Notes: generated by a model not told the origin, from the letters alone. A stretch of DNA of 64,000 bases from JAIBAJ01 sp965284645 (GCA_965284645.1 OZ260106.1:3844001-3908000); one strand, 5' to 3'; counted from the first letter of the stretch, positions 7,902 through 17,414 are shown. Made by a program: numbers and translations.

Positions 7902-9176
7902 TTATTTGCTGCCTACTTTCAAAGCCTCCTCGTAACTTGGAAAATCGTTGTAATGCCATTGCCCCACAACGGTTCCATTTTTAAAGGCTACCAAACCCGG
8001 ATTGGAACGGATAATGGTTTTGAGGGTAACAGCATCGCAGAAATAATACTCGAAGCTTTGTCCGTACTTGCTTTCCAACTGGGCCACTTGCTCCTTGGTA
8101 CTGGCTGTGGCGCCTTTAAAAATAATGTTGTTCTTGGCACATTGCTCCGAAAAAGCTTTGATGGCGGGTTGGATATCGAGATTGGTTTTGTCTAAATCGT
8201 AGGAAACCAACAAGAAATTTAAATCCGGATTTTCGAGCACATCGCCGGTGTAATCGGATTTATCGGCATTCATCAATACAAAGTCGTGGATTTTGGCAGG
8301 GATACCGGCTTTGATTACGGTGGTATCGAAATTTACATACTCGTATTTGGCCTCGTAGTTCTCAGGGAAACTTTCTACATGTATCATTTCACCGGTTGCT
8401 TTGTCTTTAAGGTTGTAAGTATATTTCAACACGCTGGGCACCCCAACCATTTGCTCCGGAATGTTTTTGCCGATGGCATAAGCCCTGAAATCTTTGAATG
8501 GAAGATGGGCATAGGCATGGTAGGTAAACCAGCAGGAAGAAAGGAGGCCTAATACAGTGGCAATTAAGGCTGATTTCTCCTTGCTAAGCTTGTTCAAGGC
8601 AATGTAAACCAAGGTGAGTACGGCTGGGTAAATGGCTGGCACATACCAATTTAACTTGGACGACAACCAAACCAAAAAAGCCAAACACAAGGCAAATAAG
8701 GCATACAAAGGGGTATCGATTTCGGCTTCTTCGATATGCTTTTGTCCGGCCATAATGATTAAAATTAAGGTAAGTAATACCAAGTCTTTGATGAAAGATT
8801 GCCAAGGGGTTAGCGGAATGGCATCGCCGAAGCAACCGCAAGAACGCACCCATTCGAACTGGGCCGATACAAAGGTTAAGGCTGTAAAAAACAGAATAAG
8901 CAGAAGGAGCAAGAGGTTGGTAAGCTTTTTCATATAGCCTGTGAGGACTGCTACACCCAAAACGATTTCCAGCACCACGATAAACATGGCCAGCGGTAAG
9001 GCCCATTCGTGCATAAAATCGAAAAGCCAACCGAGGGCACTCATCTCTTCTTTGAACTTTTCAAAATACTCGCTCAACTTGTAAGAAAACCCTAATGGAT
9101 CGTTGGCCTTGATCAATCCTGAAAAGATAAAGAGGAAACCGACGAGGGCACGTGAAATCGTAGTGATTAGTTTCAT
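7902..9176 (-). CDS. BT_3928-type DoxX family membrane protein
   Basis: 424 residues. The N-terminal ~220 residues form a DoxX/MauE-like membrane domain with about seven hydrophobic segments, starting at the conserved RALVGFLFIFSGLIKANDPLG. They include a CGCFGD motif after the third segment, a Cys pair often kept in this family. The C-terminal half (residues ~230-424) is soluble and thioredoxin-like in arrangement, without an obvious CXXC. DoxX/MauE relatives take part in membrane redox chemistry; the exact role of the BT_3928 group is not known to me. It lies 117 bases upstream of the nitroreductase on the same strand, so the two may be co-transcribed as a redox pair. Confidence 0.82.
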   Translation of the reverse strand: MKLITTISRALVGFLFIFSGLIKANDPLGFSYKLSEYFEKFKEEMSALGWLFDFMHEWALPLAMFIVVLEIVLGVAVLTGYMKKLTNLLLLLLILFFTALTFVSAQFEWVRSCGCFGDAIPLTPWQSFIKDLVLLTLILIIMAGQKHIEEAEIDTPLYALFALCLAFLVWLSSKLNWYVPAIYPAVLTLVYIALNKLSKEKSALIATVLGLLSSCWFTYHAYAHLPFKDFRAYAIGKNIPEQMVGVPSVLKYTYNLKDKATGEMIHVESFPENYEAKYEYVNFDTTVIKAGIPAKIHDFVLMNADKSDYTGDVLENPDLNFLLVSYDLDKTNLDIQPAIKAFSEQCAKNNIIFKGATASTKEQVAQLESKYGQSFEYYFCDAVTLKTIIRSNPGLVAFKNGTVVGQWHYNDFPSYEEALKVGSK

Positions 9177-9486
9177 TGATGTCGAATAAGTTTTGGAGGG
9201 ACAAAAATAAACGTAGGATGAGAGGAAAGGTCAAAAAAGGTGTTAAGGTGGGGATTGTTTGCCGAAAACCCTGAAAAAAGCGGAAAGGTTGGGTCTGTGG
9301 TGTGGAAATTATACTCAAACTAAACAGGACTTCATCACAGGGGTGTTTTTCAGAATTACCTTGGTTCATACCGAGGAAACAGCACGGTAGTCTAATTTTC
9401 TTCCTAAATTTTGGTGTAAAAAATCGAGTTCGGCAAGGCTGTTCGAAAAATTCAAACATAGCATGCACATTTTTCCTTTTCGATTC
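9177..9486. promoter_or_regulatory. Divergent promoter region, glyS and DoxX gene
   Basis: About 310 bases between two divergently transcribed genes. No coding frame is credible. The glyS side ends in a clear -7 box; no box of equal quality is visible for the minus-strand gene. Confidence 0.4.
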
Positions 9487-9494
9487 TACCTTTG
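9487..9494 (+). promoter_or_regulatory. glyS promoter -7 box
   Basis: TACCTTTG, an exact match to the Bacteroidota TAnnTTTG -7 element. It lies only 6 bases before the ATG at 9501, so the glyS leader would be extremely short or absent. Confidence 0.6.
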
Positions 9495-9500
9495 CCGCCC

Positions 9501-11048
9501 ATGAATCAGGACGAACTATTCAAGCATATCATTAGCCACGCCAAGGAATACGGCTATATTTTTCCCTCTTCTGAAATTTACGACGGACTTAGTGCCGTTT
9601 ACGATTACGGGCAATATGGGGCTGAACTGAAGAAAAACATCCGCGAATATTGGTGGAAATCAATGGTTCAGATGCACGAAAACATTGTGGGTATCGATGC
9701 TGCAATTTTCATGCACCCTACTACTTGGAAAGCCAGCGGACACGTAGATGCTTTCAACGATCCATTGATCGACAACAAAGACAGTAAAAAGCGTTACCGT
9801 GCCGACGTGTTGATTGAGGAACATGTAAGCAAGATAAAAGCTAAAATAGACAAGGAGGTTGGAAAGGCCAAAGAGCGTTTTGGGGAAAGTTTCAATGAAG
9901 AACTTTATCGCCAAACCAATCCGCGGGTGGTTGAATATGCCAAAGAAATTGAAGCCATCAATACCCGCTTCAAAGCTGCCTTGGAAGCCGAAGATTTGGC
10001 CGAAGTAAAACAGATTATCCTCGACCTTCAAATCGTTTGTCCGATTAGTGGAAGCCGCAACTGGACCGATGTAAGGCAGTTCAACCTCATGTTCAGCACG
10101 TCCATGGGTTCGGTGAGTGAAGATGCTTCAGAAATTTACCTGCGTCCTGAAACCGCACAAGGTATTTTCGTAAACTTTCTGAATGTTCAAAAAACCGGTC
10201 GGATGAAAATTCCTTTTGGCATTGCCCAAACCGGGAAGGCTTTCCGCAACGAGATTGTAGCCCGACAGTTCATTTTCCGTATGCGGGAATTCGAGCAAAT
10301 GGAGATGCAATTTTTCGTTCGTCCGGGCGATGAAATGAAATGGTACGATTACTGGAAAAAAGCCCGTTTGGAATGGCATAAAGCCTTGGGCATTTCGGAT
10401 ACCAAATACCGCTACCACGATCACCTCAAATTGGCCCACTATGCCAATGCAGCCTGCGATATCGAGTTTGATTTCCCCTTCGGATTCAAGGAGTTGGAAG
10501 GCATTCACAGCCGCACCGATTTCGATTTGAAACAGCACGAAAAATTCTCCGGCAAAAAGTTGCAATATTTCGATCCGGAATTGAACCAAAACTATGTGCC
10601 TTATGTGATTGAAACCTCCATTGGACTTGACCGCATGTTTTTGGCCATGCTTTCGTCGGCCTTGAAAACCGAGCAATTGGAAGATGGTTCAGAACGCACC
10701 GTTTTAAGCCTCCCTCCTGCCCTTTCGCCTATCAAAGTGGCCGTGTTGCCCTTGGTAAAAAAGGATGGATTGCCCGAGTTGGCCAGGGAAATTTTAGACG
10801 ATTTGAAATATGATTTTCTGTGCCAATACGACGAAAAGGATGCCATCGGAAAACGTTACAGGAGGCAGGATGCCATTGGTACACCCATTTGTGTAACCAT
10901 CGACCACGATTCTCTGAACGATAAAGCCGTTACCATTCGTTACCGCGACACCATGCAGCAGGAACGCATTGCTATCCAAGACCTTAAAGCCAAAGTAGAA
11001 GGTTTGGTTGGCATGAAAGAACTGCTCAAGAAAATCAAGGTTGCCTAG
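9501..11048 (+). CDS. glyS: Glycine--tRNA ligase, alpha2 type
   Basis: 515 residues. Charges tRNA-Gly with glycine in the cytoplasm; class II synthetase of the homodimeric type. Class II motif 2 is seen as AFRNEIVARQFIFRMREFEQME (near 245-266) and motif 3 as the GLDRMFLA segment (near 374). The C-terminal anticodon-binding domain begins at PIKVAVLPLVKK (near 411). The N-terminus SHAKEYGYIFPSSEIYDGL is standard. An in-frame TTG three codons earlier would overlap the promoter box, so the ATG is taken. Length is normal and no neighbours appear to share its operon. Confidence 0.97.
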   Translation: MNQDELFKHIISHAKEYGYIFPSSEIYDGLSAVYDYGQYGAELKKNIREYWWKSMVQMHENIVGIDAAIFMHPTTWKASGHVDAFNDPLIDNKDSKKRYRADVLIEEHVSKIKAKIDKEVGKAKERFGESFNEELYRQTNPRVVEYAKEIEAINTRFKAALEAEDLAEVKQIILDLQIVCPISGSRNWTDVRQFNLMFSTSMGSVSEDASEIYLRPETAQGIFVNFLNVQKTGRMKIPFGIAQTGKAFRNEIVARQFIFRMREFEQMEMQFFVRPGDEMKWYDYWKKARLEWHKALGISDTKYRYHDHLKLAHYANAACDIEFDFPFGFKELEGIHSRTDFDLKQHEKFSGKKLQYFDPELNQNYVPYVIETSIGLDRMFLAMLSSALKTEQLEDGSERTVLSLPPALSPIKVAVLPLVKKDGLPELAREILDDLKYDFLCQYDEKDAIGKRYRRQDAIGTPICVTIDHDSLNDKAVTIRYRDTMQQERIAIQDLKAKVEGLVGMKELLKKIKVA

Positions 11049-11067
11049 GTTTTAAGAAAGGTATTTT

Positions 11068-11240
11068 GGCGTGCCCCCTTCGCCCCAAAACCCGTAGTGC
11101 TTTAAATAAACTTTAGGTGCGGGGGCTTCGGGTCAGGCTTTCGGCGCTAGTCCTCGGTATGCTCCCCCCGAAAGCATTCGGGGCGCATCCCTGTGGGCTA
11201 GACTGCCTCTATCCTTGCCCGAGACGAAACCTGGGTTTTG
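11068..11240 (+). repeat. R1 GC-rich structured repeat, subtype B
   Basis: Starts GGCGTGCCCCC and ends near GACGAAACCTGGGTTTTGG. The terminal helix pairs GCCCC with GGGGC and CCC with GGG around a TTC/TTC internal loop, the same geometry as the copy at 6855. The body is subtype B: GGGTCAGGCTTTCG, TCCTCGG, a CCCCCGAA/TTCGGGG hairpin, and CTATCCTTGCCCGAG. Confidence 0.8.
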
Positions 11241-11291
11241 GTGATCTAAATAGGCAACTAAGGGTTAGGAGATTTTTAATACTGGAATGCG

Positions 11292-11780
11292 TTGGTACAC
11301 GGAGGACACTGAGTAGACGGAGGAACACTGGGAGGGTTGGTACACAGAGGACACTGAGTAGACGGGGGAACACTGGGAGGGTTGGTACACAGAGGGCACT
11401 GAGTAGACGGGGGAACACTGGAAGGATTGGTACACAGAGGACACTGAATAGACTGGGGAACACTGGAAGGTTTGGTACACAGAGGGCACTGAGTAGACTG
11501 GGGGAACACTGAGATGTTTGGTAGACAGAGGACACTGAGTAGACGGGGGAACACTGGGAGGGTTGGTACACAGAGGACACTGAGTAGACGGGGGAACACT
11601 GGGAGGGTTGGTACACAGAGGACACTGGGTAGATGGGGGAACACTGGGAGGGCTGGTACACAGAGGACACTGAGTAGACGGGGGAACACTGGGAGGGTTG
11701 GTACACAGAATAGACAGAATAACACATGAAGGCTTGGTACGCGGAGGATAGGGAATGGACGGGGGAAACACTGGGAGTTC
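11292..11780. repeat. 45-bp tandem repeat array
   Basis: About ten head-to-tail units starting TTGGTACACAGAGGACACTG at 11292, 11337, 11382, 11427, 11472, 11518, 11563, 11608, 11653 and 11698. A degenerate, shortened unit follows from 11734. The period is 45 bases, except one 46-base unit starting at 11472 that carries an extra G. A 45-base period without stops keeps several frames open by chance. The 46-base unit breaks every frame, so coding is unlikely. The array follows directly on an R1 element. Confidence 0.92.
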
Positions 11781-11852
11781 AGAACCCTTTGGCAGTCTTT
11801 TTACCTTATTCTACCTAAACCTCGCTTTGCATAAGAACCAAAACGGATTCTA

Positions 11853-13259
11853 TCAATACTTAAACTTAATATCTGAAAAGTCCTTCTCCGCATTGTGACT
11901 GGGTTTTTCAGCCGGCGAACGAAAGAACTTGCCATCTGGCGCAATAATAAAATATTGTGGAACCGAGGTAATGTCATACTGCTCGGAAAAAGAAGAAGAG
12001 CTGGGTGCAAACAAAATTTCCCAATCAAACTTATTGCTCTCCTTGAAAGCTTTGGCCCTGGATTGGGAACTTTTTAGCAAAACAGTCACAAAACGGATGC
12101 GATCACCATACTTTTTCTTGTACTGCGGAATTACTTTGGTTTCGGACAAACAAGCGGCACAATTGGGATCGGTAACTTCTAGGTACACATATTTGCCCTT
12201 AAATTCATCCAAACTCACCTGCTCACCTGCGGCATTTTCTAAACTAAAATCGGGAGCCTTCGAACCAGGCGTTAAACTTACCATTTGGGACAAAACATTG
12301 GCTGCCATGGTTCGCACAAAATCAATAGGAGCTTCCCTTTCCATTTGCTTTAACAACTTTTTAATGGCGGCCTTATCGATACCACTTACGCTATACAAAG
12401 TGCGCAGGTTTTTGACCAAGGCCATGGAACGTATGGTATCATTTTCCAAATAAGGAAAAGACTGAAGCTGCCGGTCTAGGCTAACCCAAGAATTACCAGC
12501 ATTCAAGGTTTTGAATAGGAAAGCATTCTTGTTGGAAAGAACGATTTGGTGGAGGTACTTATCAAAAAACTGATTGAAAAAATCCATGTACATCAAATCA
12601 AAAGCCAGAACGGGTTTGGTTTTGAGGTAAGCCGAATAAATATAATCCTTCTTTACGGGTGTGATTTGTTCAACAATAGCCAAATTATAATCTACATACG
12701 CCCTAAAAGCAGGATTGGTAATGTTGCCAAACTGTGTGTAAGCTGCTTTTCGTAAATTTTTAATAGCATCAGAGGAACGGCCGCGTAGCATCAAGTTTCC
12801 GGCGTTTTTGGTAAGGAAGTTGTCGTAATACACATTGAACCTTCGGATACTGGTATTCAAAGAAAGCGAATCAGCATTTTGAATTTCCAATTTACGGAAA
12901 TCCCTTTCAAAATAGGGTCTAGCTTCATCGGCGGTTTTGGAAAAATCAGGCCAGGCAACAGTGTAAGTCTTTCCCGGCTCAACAAAAAAATCGGCATATT
13001 GGTTGCCTGCTTTCAGAAAACAATACAACGTTTGCGACAGCTTAGTCTCCAAGGTAAAACTCCCCGAATTGGACACCTCTGTTTCTACCAGTTTTTTCTC
13101 CTCGTAACTGATAAAGTCGGTATAGGTGTACAAGCCTATTTTCTTACCGGCCAAGGCTTTTGCTGTACCATTGATTTTCTGTCCGTAAACCGAAATAAAT
13201 CCTCCCAAAACCAGAACAAAGGAAAGAAAGAAAAAGGGTAAGCGAAGGAATTGGGTCAT
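11853..13259 (-). CDS. TlpA-like thioredoxin-fold protein, exported
   Basis: 468 residues. A signal peptide (hydrophobic LPFFFLSFVLVLGGFISVYGQ after MTQFLR) sends it to the periplasm or outer membrane. The N-terminal region is of the DUF4369 kind seen with Bacteroidota TlpA proteins. It is followed by a long helical middle and, from about residue 330, an AhpC/TlpA thioredoxin fold: GSKAPDFSLENAAGE, then DPNCAACLSE containing the CAAC redox pair near 370, and the cis-Pro segment TSVPQYFII. It probably acts as a thiol-disulfide oxidoreductase. It starts 36 bases after coaD on the same strand and may be co-transcribed with it. Confidence 0.85.
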   Translation of the reverse strand: MTQFLRLPFFFLSFVLVLGGFISVYGQKINGTAKALAGKKIGLYTYTDFISYEEKKLVETEVSNSGSFTLETKLSQTLYCFLKAGNQYADFFVEPGKTYTVAWPDFSKTADEARPYFERDFRKLEIQNADSLSLNTSIRRFNVYYDNFLTKNAGNLMLRGRSSDAIKNLRKAAYTQFGNITNPAFRAYVDYNLAIVEQITPVKKDYIYSAYLKTKPVLAFDLMYMDFFNQFFDKYLHQIVLSNKNAFLFKTLNAGNSWVSLDRQLQSFPYLENDTIRSMALVKNLRTLYSVSGIDKAAIKKLLKQMEREAPIDFVRTMAANVLSQMVSLTPGSKAPDFSLENAAGEQVSLDEFKGKYVYLEVTDPNCAACLSETKVIPQYKKKYGDRIRFVTVLLKSSQSRAKAFKESNKFDWEILFAPSSSSFSEQYDITSVPQYFIIAPDGKFFRSPAEKPSHNAEKDFSDIKFKY

Positions 13260-13295
13260 GCGAGTATTTCTATTCGAAACGTAAGAGAAGGTTGT

Positions 13296-13778
13296 TTAGT
13301 GTTTATACTGTGCCAAGTTGAGGTTTTTGGGAACAAAAGGTTGTGCATCGCCTCCATTTTTAAGGATATCCCTAACGATAGTGGAGTTTATGGCACTCAA
13401 ACCTGGATCGGAAAGGTAAAAGACCGTTTCTAATTCGGGATACATGGCCTTGTTCATTTGTCCAATGGCCCTTTCAAACTCAAAATCCGAGGAAGTTCGC
13501 AATCCCCGAAGGATGTAACCAATACTTTTTGAACGGCAATAATCCACGGTAAGACCGGTAAAGGTGTCGACTTTTACACGAGGTTCGTTGACAAATACCG
13601 CTTCGATCATGGACAATCGTTGCTCGAGTGAATACATGTAGTTCTTGGCCGAATTGGTACCAATGGCAATAATAATTTCATCAAACAAGCTTAGGGAACG
13701 CAGCACAATATCTTCGTGTCCTAGGGTAATGGGGTCAAAAGATCCGGGGAAAATAGCGACTCGTTTTGAATTTGCCAT
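13296..13778 (-). CDS. coaD: Phosphopantetheine adenylyltransferase
   Basis: 160 residues, the normal size. Transfers AMP from ATP to 4'-phosphopantetheine, the penultimate step of coenzyme A synthesis. The nucleotidyltransferase signature FPGSFDPITLGHEDIV is at the N-terminus, with the T-x-G-H motif. YILRGLRTSSDFEFE (near 88) and the C-terminal ISTIVR-like INSTIVRDIL are also present. A longer frame extends 18 codons upstream, but family members begin at the strand before FPGSFDP, so the ATG at 13778 is chosen. Confidence 0.96.
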   Translation of the reverse strand: MANSKRVAIFPGSFDPITLGHEDIVLRSLSLFDEIIIAIGTNSAKNYMYSLEQRLSMIEAVFVNEPRVKVDTFTGLTVDYCRSKSIGYILRGLRTSSDFEFERAIGQMNKAMYPELETVFYLSDPGLSAINSTIVRDILKNGGDAQPFVPKNLNLAQYKH

Positions 13779-13956
13779 GAGGGTAATTTTGATGCAGACA
13801 AAGAAACGAGAAAATTCGGTGCAAGGAGGCAATTGAAAACCGATGATAAAATCAGTAAATCCGTTTTTACACCACCAAATTCAAAAAATACTGAACATCC
13901 CTAATAATTCTTGTGATAAATTGTAGAGAGAATGTATTTTCGCCTCCTCCAAACCT

Positions 13957-15453
13957 ATGCTACAATACATCCTCAAAAGAATACTGGTTTTTATTCCCAC
14001 CTTAGTGGCAATTACCCTCATTTCTTTTGTAATCATTATCAATGCCCCGGGCGATCCGGTTGAGCGAATGGTGGTTGCGGCCCAATCGGGCGGAGAAATT
14101 GGCAGCCAAAGTGCCAACCAAGCTGAGCAGAAAAAGTTTTGGAAACAAAAATTAGGACTCGATCTTCCTATTTTCTACCTTTCTCTTTCATCCATGGCAG
14201 AGTCGGATACCCTGTACAAAGTATTCGATAAAAACGAAAAAAACGCCCTCGGTCGATTGTCATCAAGCTACGGCAACTGGACAGCCATTTCCGGCTACTA
14301 CCATAGCTTAATGGCCTTAAACGCAGCTCACACCCAACTACGTTTGGATAGCCTTTCGGTATTACCCCATAGTCTAAACGAGGTGAAGGAACAACTGAAC
14401 AATGCTTATTTTGAAAGTCTATCCCTTCGAAGCTGTTATGAAGAAAACATTATTCAAAGTAAACTAGCTAAGCTGGAATCCATTTACACACGTTACGCCG
14501 TTTTTAAACCCTTAATTCCTCTGTTGGAACAATCCAAAGCGGCTTATCAAACCATGCAAACGGAGGCAAGTACTTGGAAAAACTATGTACCCAAACTGGT
14601 ATTTTACCCCAAAAACCAATACCATCGCTGGATTTTCGGGGATGGCAATTGGCTAACCGGCGCTGGTGCAGTATTTACTAAAGGCGTCATTCGGGGCGAT
14701 TTCGGAACATCCTATAAAACCAAACAACCTATTTCCGACGTAATCAGTTCCAAAATTGGCTGGTCCTTGTTCTTTTCCATGTTGGCTGTAATTTTAGGTT
14801 ACTTGGTTTCCATTCCATTAGGTATTCAAAGTGCGGTAAAAAGAGGCACCTTGTTTGATCGGGCATCGACTGTATTCTTGTTCATTTTATATTCCATGCC
14901 TAGCTTTTGGTTGGCCACCATGTTACTGATGACTTTTGCCAATCCGGATGTGCTGTTTATTTTCCCTGCCAGTGGTGTTCAACCCGTGGAAGGTTTTGGT
15001 GCAGAGGCCAGCTTGTGGGATAAATTCGTTGGCACCTTGCCTTATTTAGCCTTACCCTTGATTTGCTACACGTATGGCTCCTTCGCCTTTTTAAGCCGTA
15101 CCATGCGGGTAAGTATGCTTGAAATAACCGGCATGGATTATATCCGAACAGCTCGGGCAAAAGGATTACCTGAAAATACAGTCATTTATAAACACGGACT
15201 AAGAAATGCCTTATTACCTATCATCACTGTTTTTGCCAATGTATTTCCGGCAGCCATTGGAGGTTCAGTTATTTTAGAAACCATTTTCACCATCCCCGGT
15301 ATGGGATACGAAGCTTTTACCGCTATAGCAGACCAAAACTATCCCATGATTATTGCCATTTTAACCATCACCGGAATCCTAACTTTGGTGGGCTATCTGG
15401 TTTCGGATATTCTGTATGCCGTTGTAGATCCACGTATTTCGTTCGGAAAATAA
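13957..15453 (+). CDS. ABC transporter permease, OppB/DppB family
   Basis: 498 residues, about 170 longer than the usual OppB or DppB. The first membrane segment (YILKRILVFIPTLVAITLISFVIII) and the NAPGDPVERM motif are classic. After that a charged, helical insert covers roughly residues 45-215 before GDFGTSYKTKQPISDVI, where the family pattern resumes. The EAA loop for ATPase contact reads EITGMDYIRTARAKGLPENTVIYKH... and the C-terminus ends in VVDPRI. It forms a heterodimeric channel with the next gene for peptide or nickel-type import. No ATPase or binding protein is nearby. A TATTTTCG box at 13935-13942 could be its promoter. Confidence 0.9.
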   Translation: MLQYILKRILVFIPTLVAITLISFVIIINAPGDPVERMVVAAQSGGEIGSQSANQAEQKKFWKQKLGLDLPIFYLSLSSMAESDTLYKVFDKNEKNALGRLSSSYGNWTAISGYYHSLMALNAAHTQLRLDSLSVLPHSLNEVKEQLNNAYFESLSLRSCYEENIIQSKLAKLESIYTRYAVFKPLIPLLEQSKAAYQTMQTEASTWKNYVPKLVFYPKNQYHRWIFGDGNWLTGAGAVFTKGVIRGDFGTSYKTKQPISDVISSKIGWSLFFSMLAVILGYLVSIPLGIQSAVKRGTLFDRASTVFLFILYSMPSFWLATMLLMTFANPDVLFIFPASGVQPVEGFGAEASLWDKFVGTLPYLALPLICYTYGSFAFLSRTMRVSMLEITGMDYIRTARAKGLPENTVIYKHGLRNALLPIITVFANVFPAAIGGSVILETIFTIPGMGYEAFTAIADQNYPMIIAILTITGILTLVGYLVSDILYAVVDPRISFGK

Positions 15454-15477
15454 GTAAAACCAAGCAGCCAAAACCAA

Positions 15478-16782
15478 GTGAGTAAACAAGCAACATCTTT
15501 TAGTTTTAGAGCCTATGCCTGGAGCCAGTTTAAGAAAAACAAACCGGCCTACTTTTCATTATATATCTTTCTGTTTTTGGGCAGTATTGCCTTGTTGGCG
15601 CCTATTTTAGCCACCGACCAACCTTTGTATGCCCAGTACAAAGGCGTTTCTTTGTTTCCAGCATTTTCATTTCAGAAAGTGTATGAAATCGAAGGCGAAA
15701 CCATTCAGTTAGATATTGCCGAATGGAAACAAATGGAACTAGACCAAGTTATTTGGGCTCCAATACCATACAATCCAAGTAAAAGTGACCTGTTGAATAT
15801 CTATGCCGGCCCCAGTGGTGACCAATTATTCAAAGGTAGCCAAGGCGTTGATGAAATGCCTAGTCGGTTTCGCCATTTCCTAGGCACCAGCAAACGCGGC
15901 GAAGATTTGCTGGCAGGACTAATTCATGGAACCCGTATTTCACTCACTATCGGTATCCTTTCCATGGGCATTGCAACCTTGTTGGGTTTGGTATTGGGGG
16001 CAATGGCCGGTTATTTCGGCGACGATAAATTAAAAACCAAGCGGGGCATTTTTTGGACGGTTGCCATTGGGATAGTTATTGCCTACTTTTATGGCTTTAT
16101 GGTCCGAAGCAACCAATTGTCGGATGCCTTAGCAAGTTCAACCGGAGGCGCATTGTTATTTCAATTCACGCTTAGCTTGGTTTTGTTTATTAGCCTATTA
16201 TCCTTGTTTTATTTCTTGGGAAAACTGGTTTCTAAGCTTCCGTTTTTATCTACAGAAGTCAATATCCCAGTAGATAGCTTTGTGTCGAGGTTTATCGAAA
16301 TACTTATTTCCACTCCCCGTTTGGTTTTAATTATTTCCATTGCCGCCATTGCTAAACCTTCCATTGTAAATTTAATGGTCATCATAGGATTGACCAGTTG
16401 GACCGAGATTGCCCGCTTTACTCGAGCTGAATTTTTGAAAATCAAACATTTGGAATTCATTCAGGCAGGACAGGCTTTGGGATTCAACGAGGTACGTATC
16501 ATATTCAGACATGCTTTACCCAATGGTATTGCACCCGCTTTGGTTGCCATTGCCTTTGGTATAGCCTCGGCCATTTTAGTGGAGTCGGGCTTATCTTTTT
16601 TAGGAATTGGTGTTCCTCCGGATGTAGTTACCTGGGGTTCCTTAGTGAATGCAGGCCGGGAAAACTTCCAAGCTTGGTGGTTGGTTATTTACCCAGGTTT
16701 AGCTATTTTTATCACCGTTACCATATACAATTTATTGGGAGAAGGTTTGCGGGATGCATTGGATCCAAGACTAAAAAAATAG
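15478..16782 (+). CDS. ABC transporter permease, OppC/DppC family
   Basis: 434 residues from a GTG, 24 bases after the OppB stop, clearly one operon. The N-terminal segment FKKNKPAYFSLYIFLFLGSIALLAP and the HFLGTSKRGEDLLAGLIHGTRISL stretch are diagnostic; the latter is the OppC GTD-x-GRD-like site with Lys/Gly substitutions. The EAA loop reads EFIQAGQALGFNEVRIIFRH. Relative to E. coli OppC it has two additions: a periplasmic stretch after the first membrane helix (about residues 45-130), and an extra hydrophobic segment pair around residues 185-255. Partner of the preceding permease. Confidence 0.9.
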   Translation: MSKQATSFSFRAYAWSQFKKNKPAYFSLYIFLFLGSIALLAPILATDQPLYAQYKGVSLFPAFSFQKVYEIEGETIQLDIAEWKQMELDQVIWAPIPYNPSKSDLLNIYAGPSGDQLFKGSQGVDEMPSRFRHFLGTSKRGEDLLAGLIHGTRISLTIGILSMGIATLLGLVLGAMAGYFGDDKLKTKRGIFWTVAIGIVIAYFYGFMVRSNQLSDALASSTGGALLFQFTLSLVLFISLLSLFYFLGKLVSKLPFLSTEVNIPVDSFVSRFIEILISTPRLVLIISIAAIAKPSIVNLMVIIGLTSWTEIARFTRAEFLKIKHLEFIQAGQALGFNEVRIIFRHALPNGIAPALVAIAFGIASAILVESGLSFLGIGVPPDVVTWGSLVNAGRENFQAWWLVIYPGLAIFITVTIYNLLGEGLRDALDPRLKK

Positions 16783-16800
16783 TATTTGGAAAGGATTGCC

Positions 16801-16808
16801 TAATTTTG
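16801..16808 (+). promoter_or_regulatory. Promoter -7 box for thioredoxin operon
   Basis: TAATTTTG followed by CACCC, an exact TAnnTTTG match 41 bases before the thioredoxin ATG. The upstream TTG-type element is not clear. Confidence 0.55.
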
Positions 16809-16849
16809 CACCCTTGCAAATAATAACATCCAAAACAACATTATAAACC

Positions 16850-17167
16850 ATGGTAACAACAATAACCGATTCTGAATTTGAAAAACAACTACGCGACAAC
16901 TCATTTGTGGTGGTAAAATACTACGCAGATTGGTGTGGAACATGCAAACTATTTGCGCCAAAATTCAAACGCCTTAGCAATGACGAACGATTTACTTCCA
17001 TTCATTTTATTGAGGTAAATGCTGAGGAAAACGAAGGAGCACGAAAATTGGCTGGGGTAGACAATCTTCCATTTTTTGCCACCTTTAAAAAAGGACAATT
17101 AATCGAGGCATCAGCCACCAGCAAGGAAGAAAATGTAGTGGCTATGTTGGATAATTTAATGAAATAG
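16850..17167 (+). CDS. Thioredoxin family protein
   Basis: 105 residues, a single thioredoxin fold without signal peptide, hence cytoplasmic. The active site is YYADWCGTCKLFAPKF (Cys near 31 and 34), with GT in place of the common GP. The cis-proline loop is NLPFFATF near residue 75. It should reduce protein disulfides. The following small gene starts 4 bases after its stop, an arrangement repeated in many Bacteroidota, where a peroxiredoxin often joins them; none is present here. Confidence 0.92.
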   Translation: MVTTITDSEFEKQLRDNSFVVVKYYADWCGTCKLFAPKFKRLSNDERFTSIHFIEVNAEENEGARKLAGVDNLPFFATFKKGQLIEASATSKEENVVAMLDNLMK

Positions 17168-17171
17168 GGAT

Positions 17172-17414
17172 ATGCAGGTAGCCGAAATTAAACGATTGGT
17201 AGAATCCTATGCTTTAGAACAACTGGCCAAAGCCGAAGAAGCAATTTTGGAAGAGCAAACACCGGAAATTGAAATCCATGGTGCGGATGAAGGCGAAATG
17301 TTGACCCATGTAATGGCTGCAGCCTGGATCAAAACAGATATGGAAAAAACAGGTTCGGATTTACGAACTTCCTTGCGAAACTATACGCAAAAAGTCCGTA
17401 AATCCATTTCCTGA
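17172..17414 (+). CDS. DUF6952 family small protein
   Basis: 80 residues with the pattern EIKRLVESY...EEAILEEQTPEIEIHG...DEGEMLTHVMAAAWIK, ending NYTQKVRKSI. I recognise this as DUF6952, a Bacteroidota-specific family encoded next to thioredoxins. It is acidic, helical and has no Cys or membrane segment. Function is unknown; the tight spacing to the thioredoxin suggests a redox-related accessory role, which is inference. Confidence 0.8.
   Translation: MQVAEIKRLVESYALEQLAKAEEAILEEQTPEIEIHGADEGEMLTHVMAAAWIKTDMEKTGSDLRTSLRNYTQKVRKSIS

Noticed and set aside
10128..10676. Minus-strand frame of 182 codons
   Set aside because: Antisense to glyS, no family resemblance.
11117..11771. Several long frames on both strands with 15-residue repeats
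   Set aside because: They are by-products of the 45-bp tandem array, which has no stops; the 46-base unit breaks them and no start or promoter fits.
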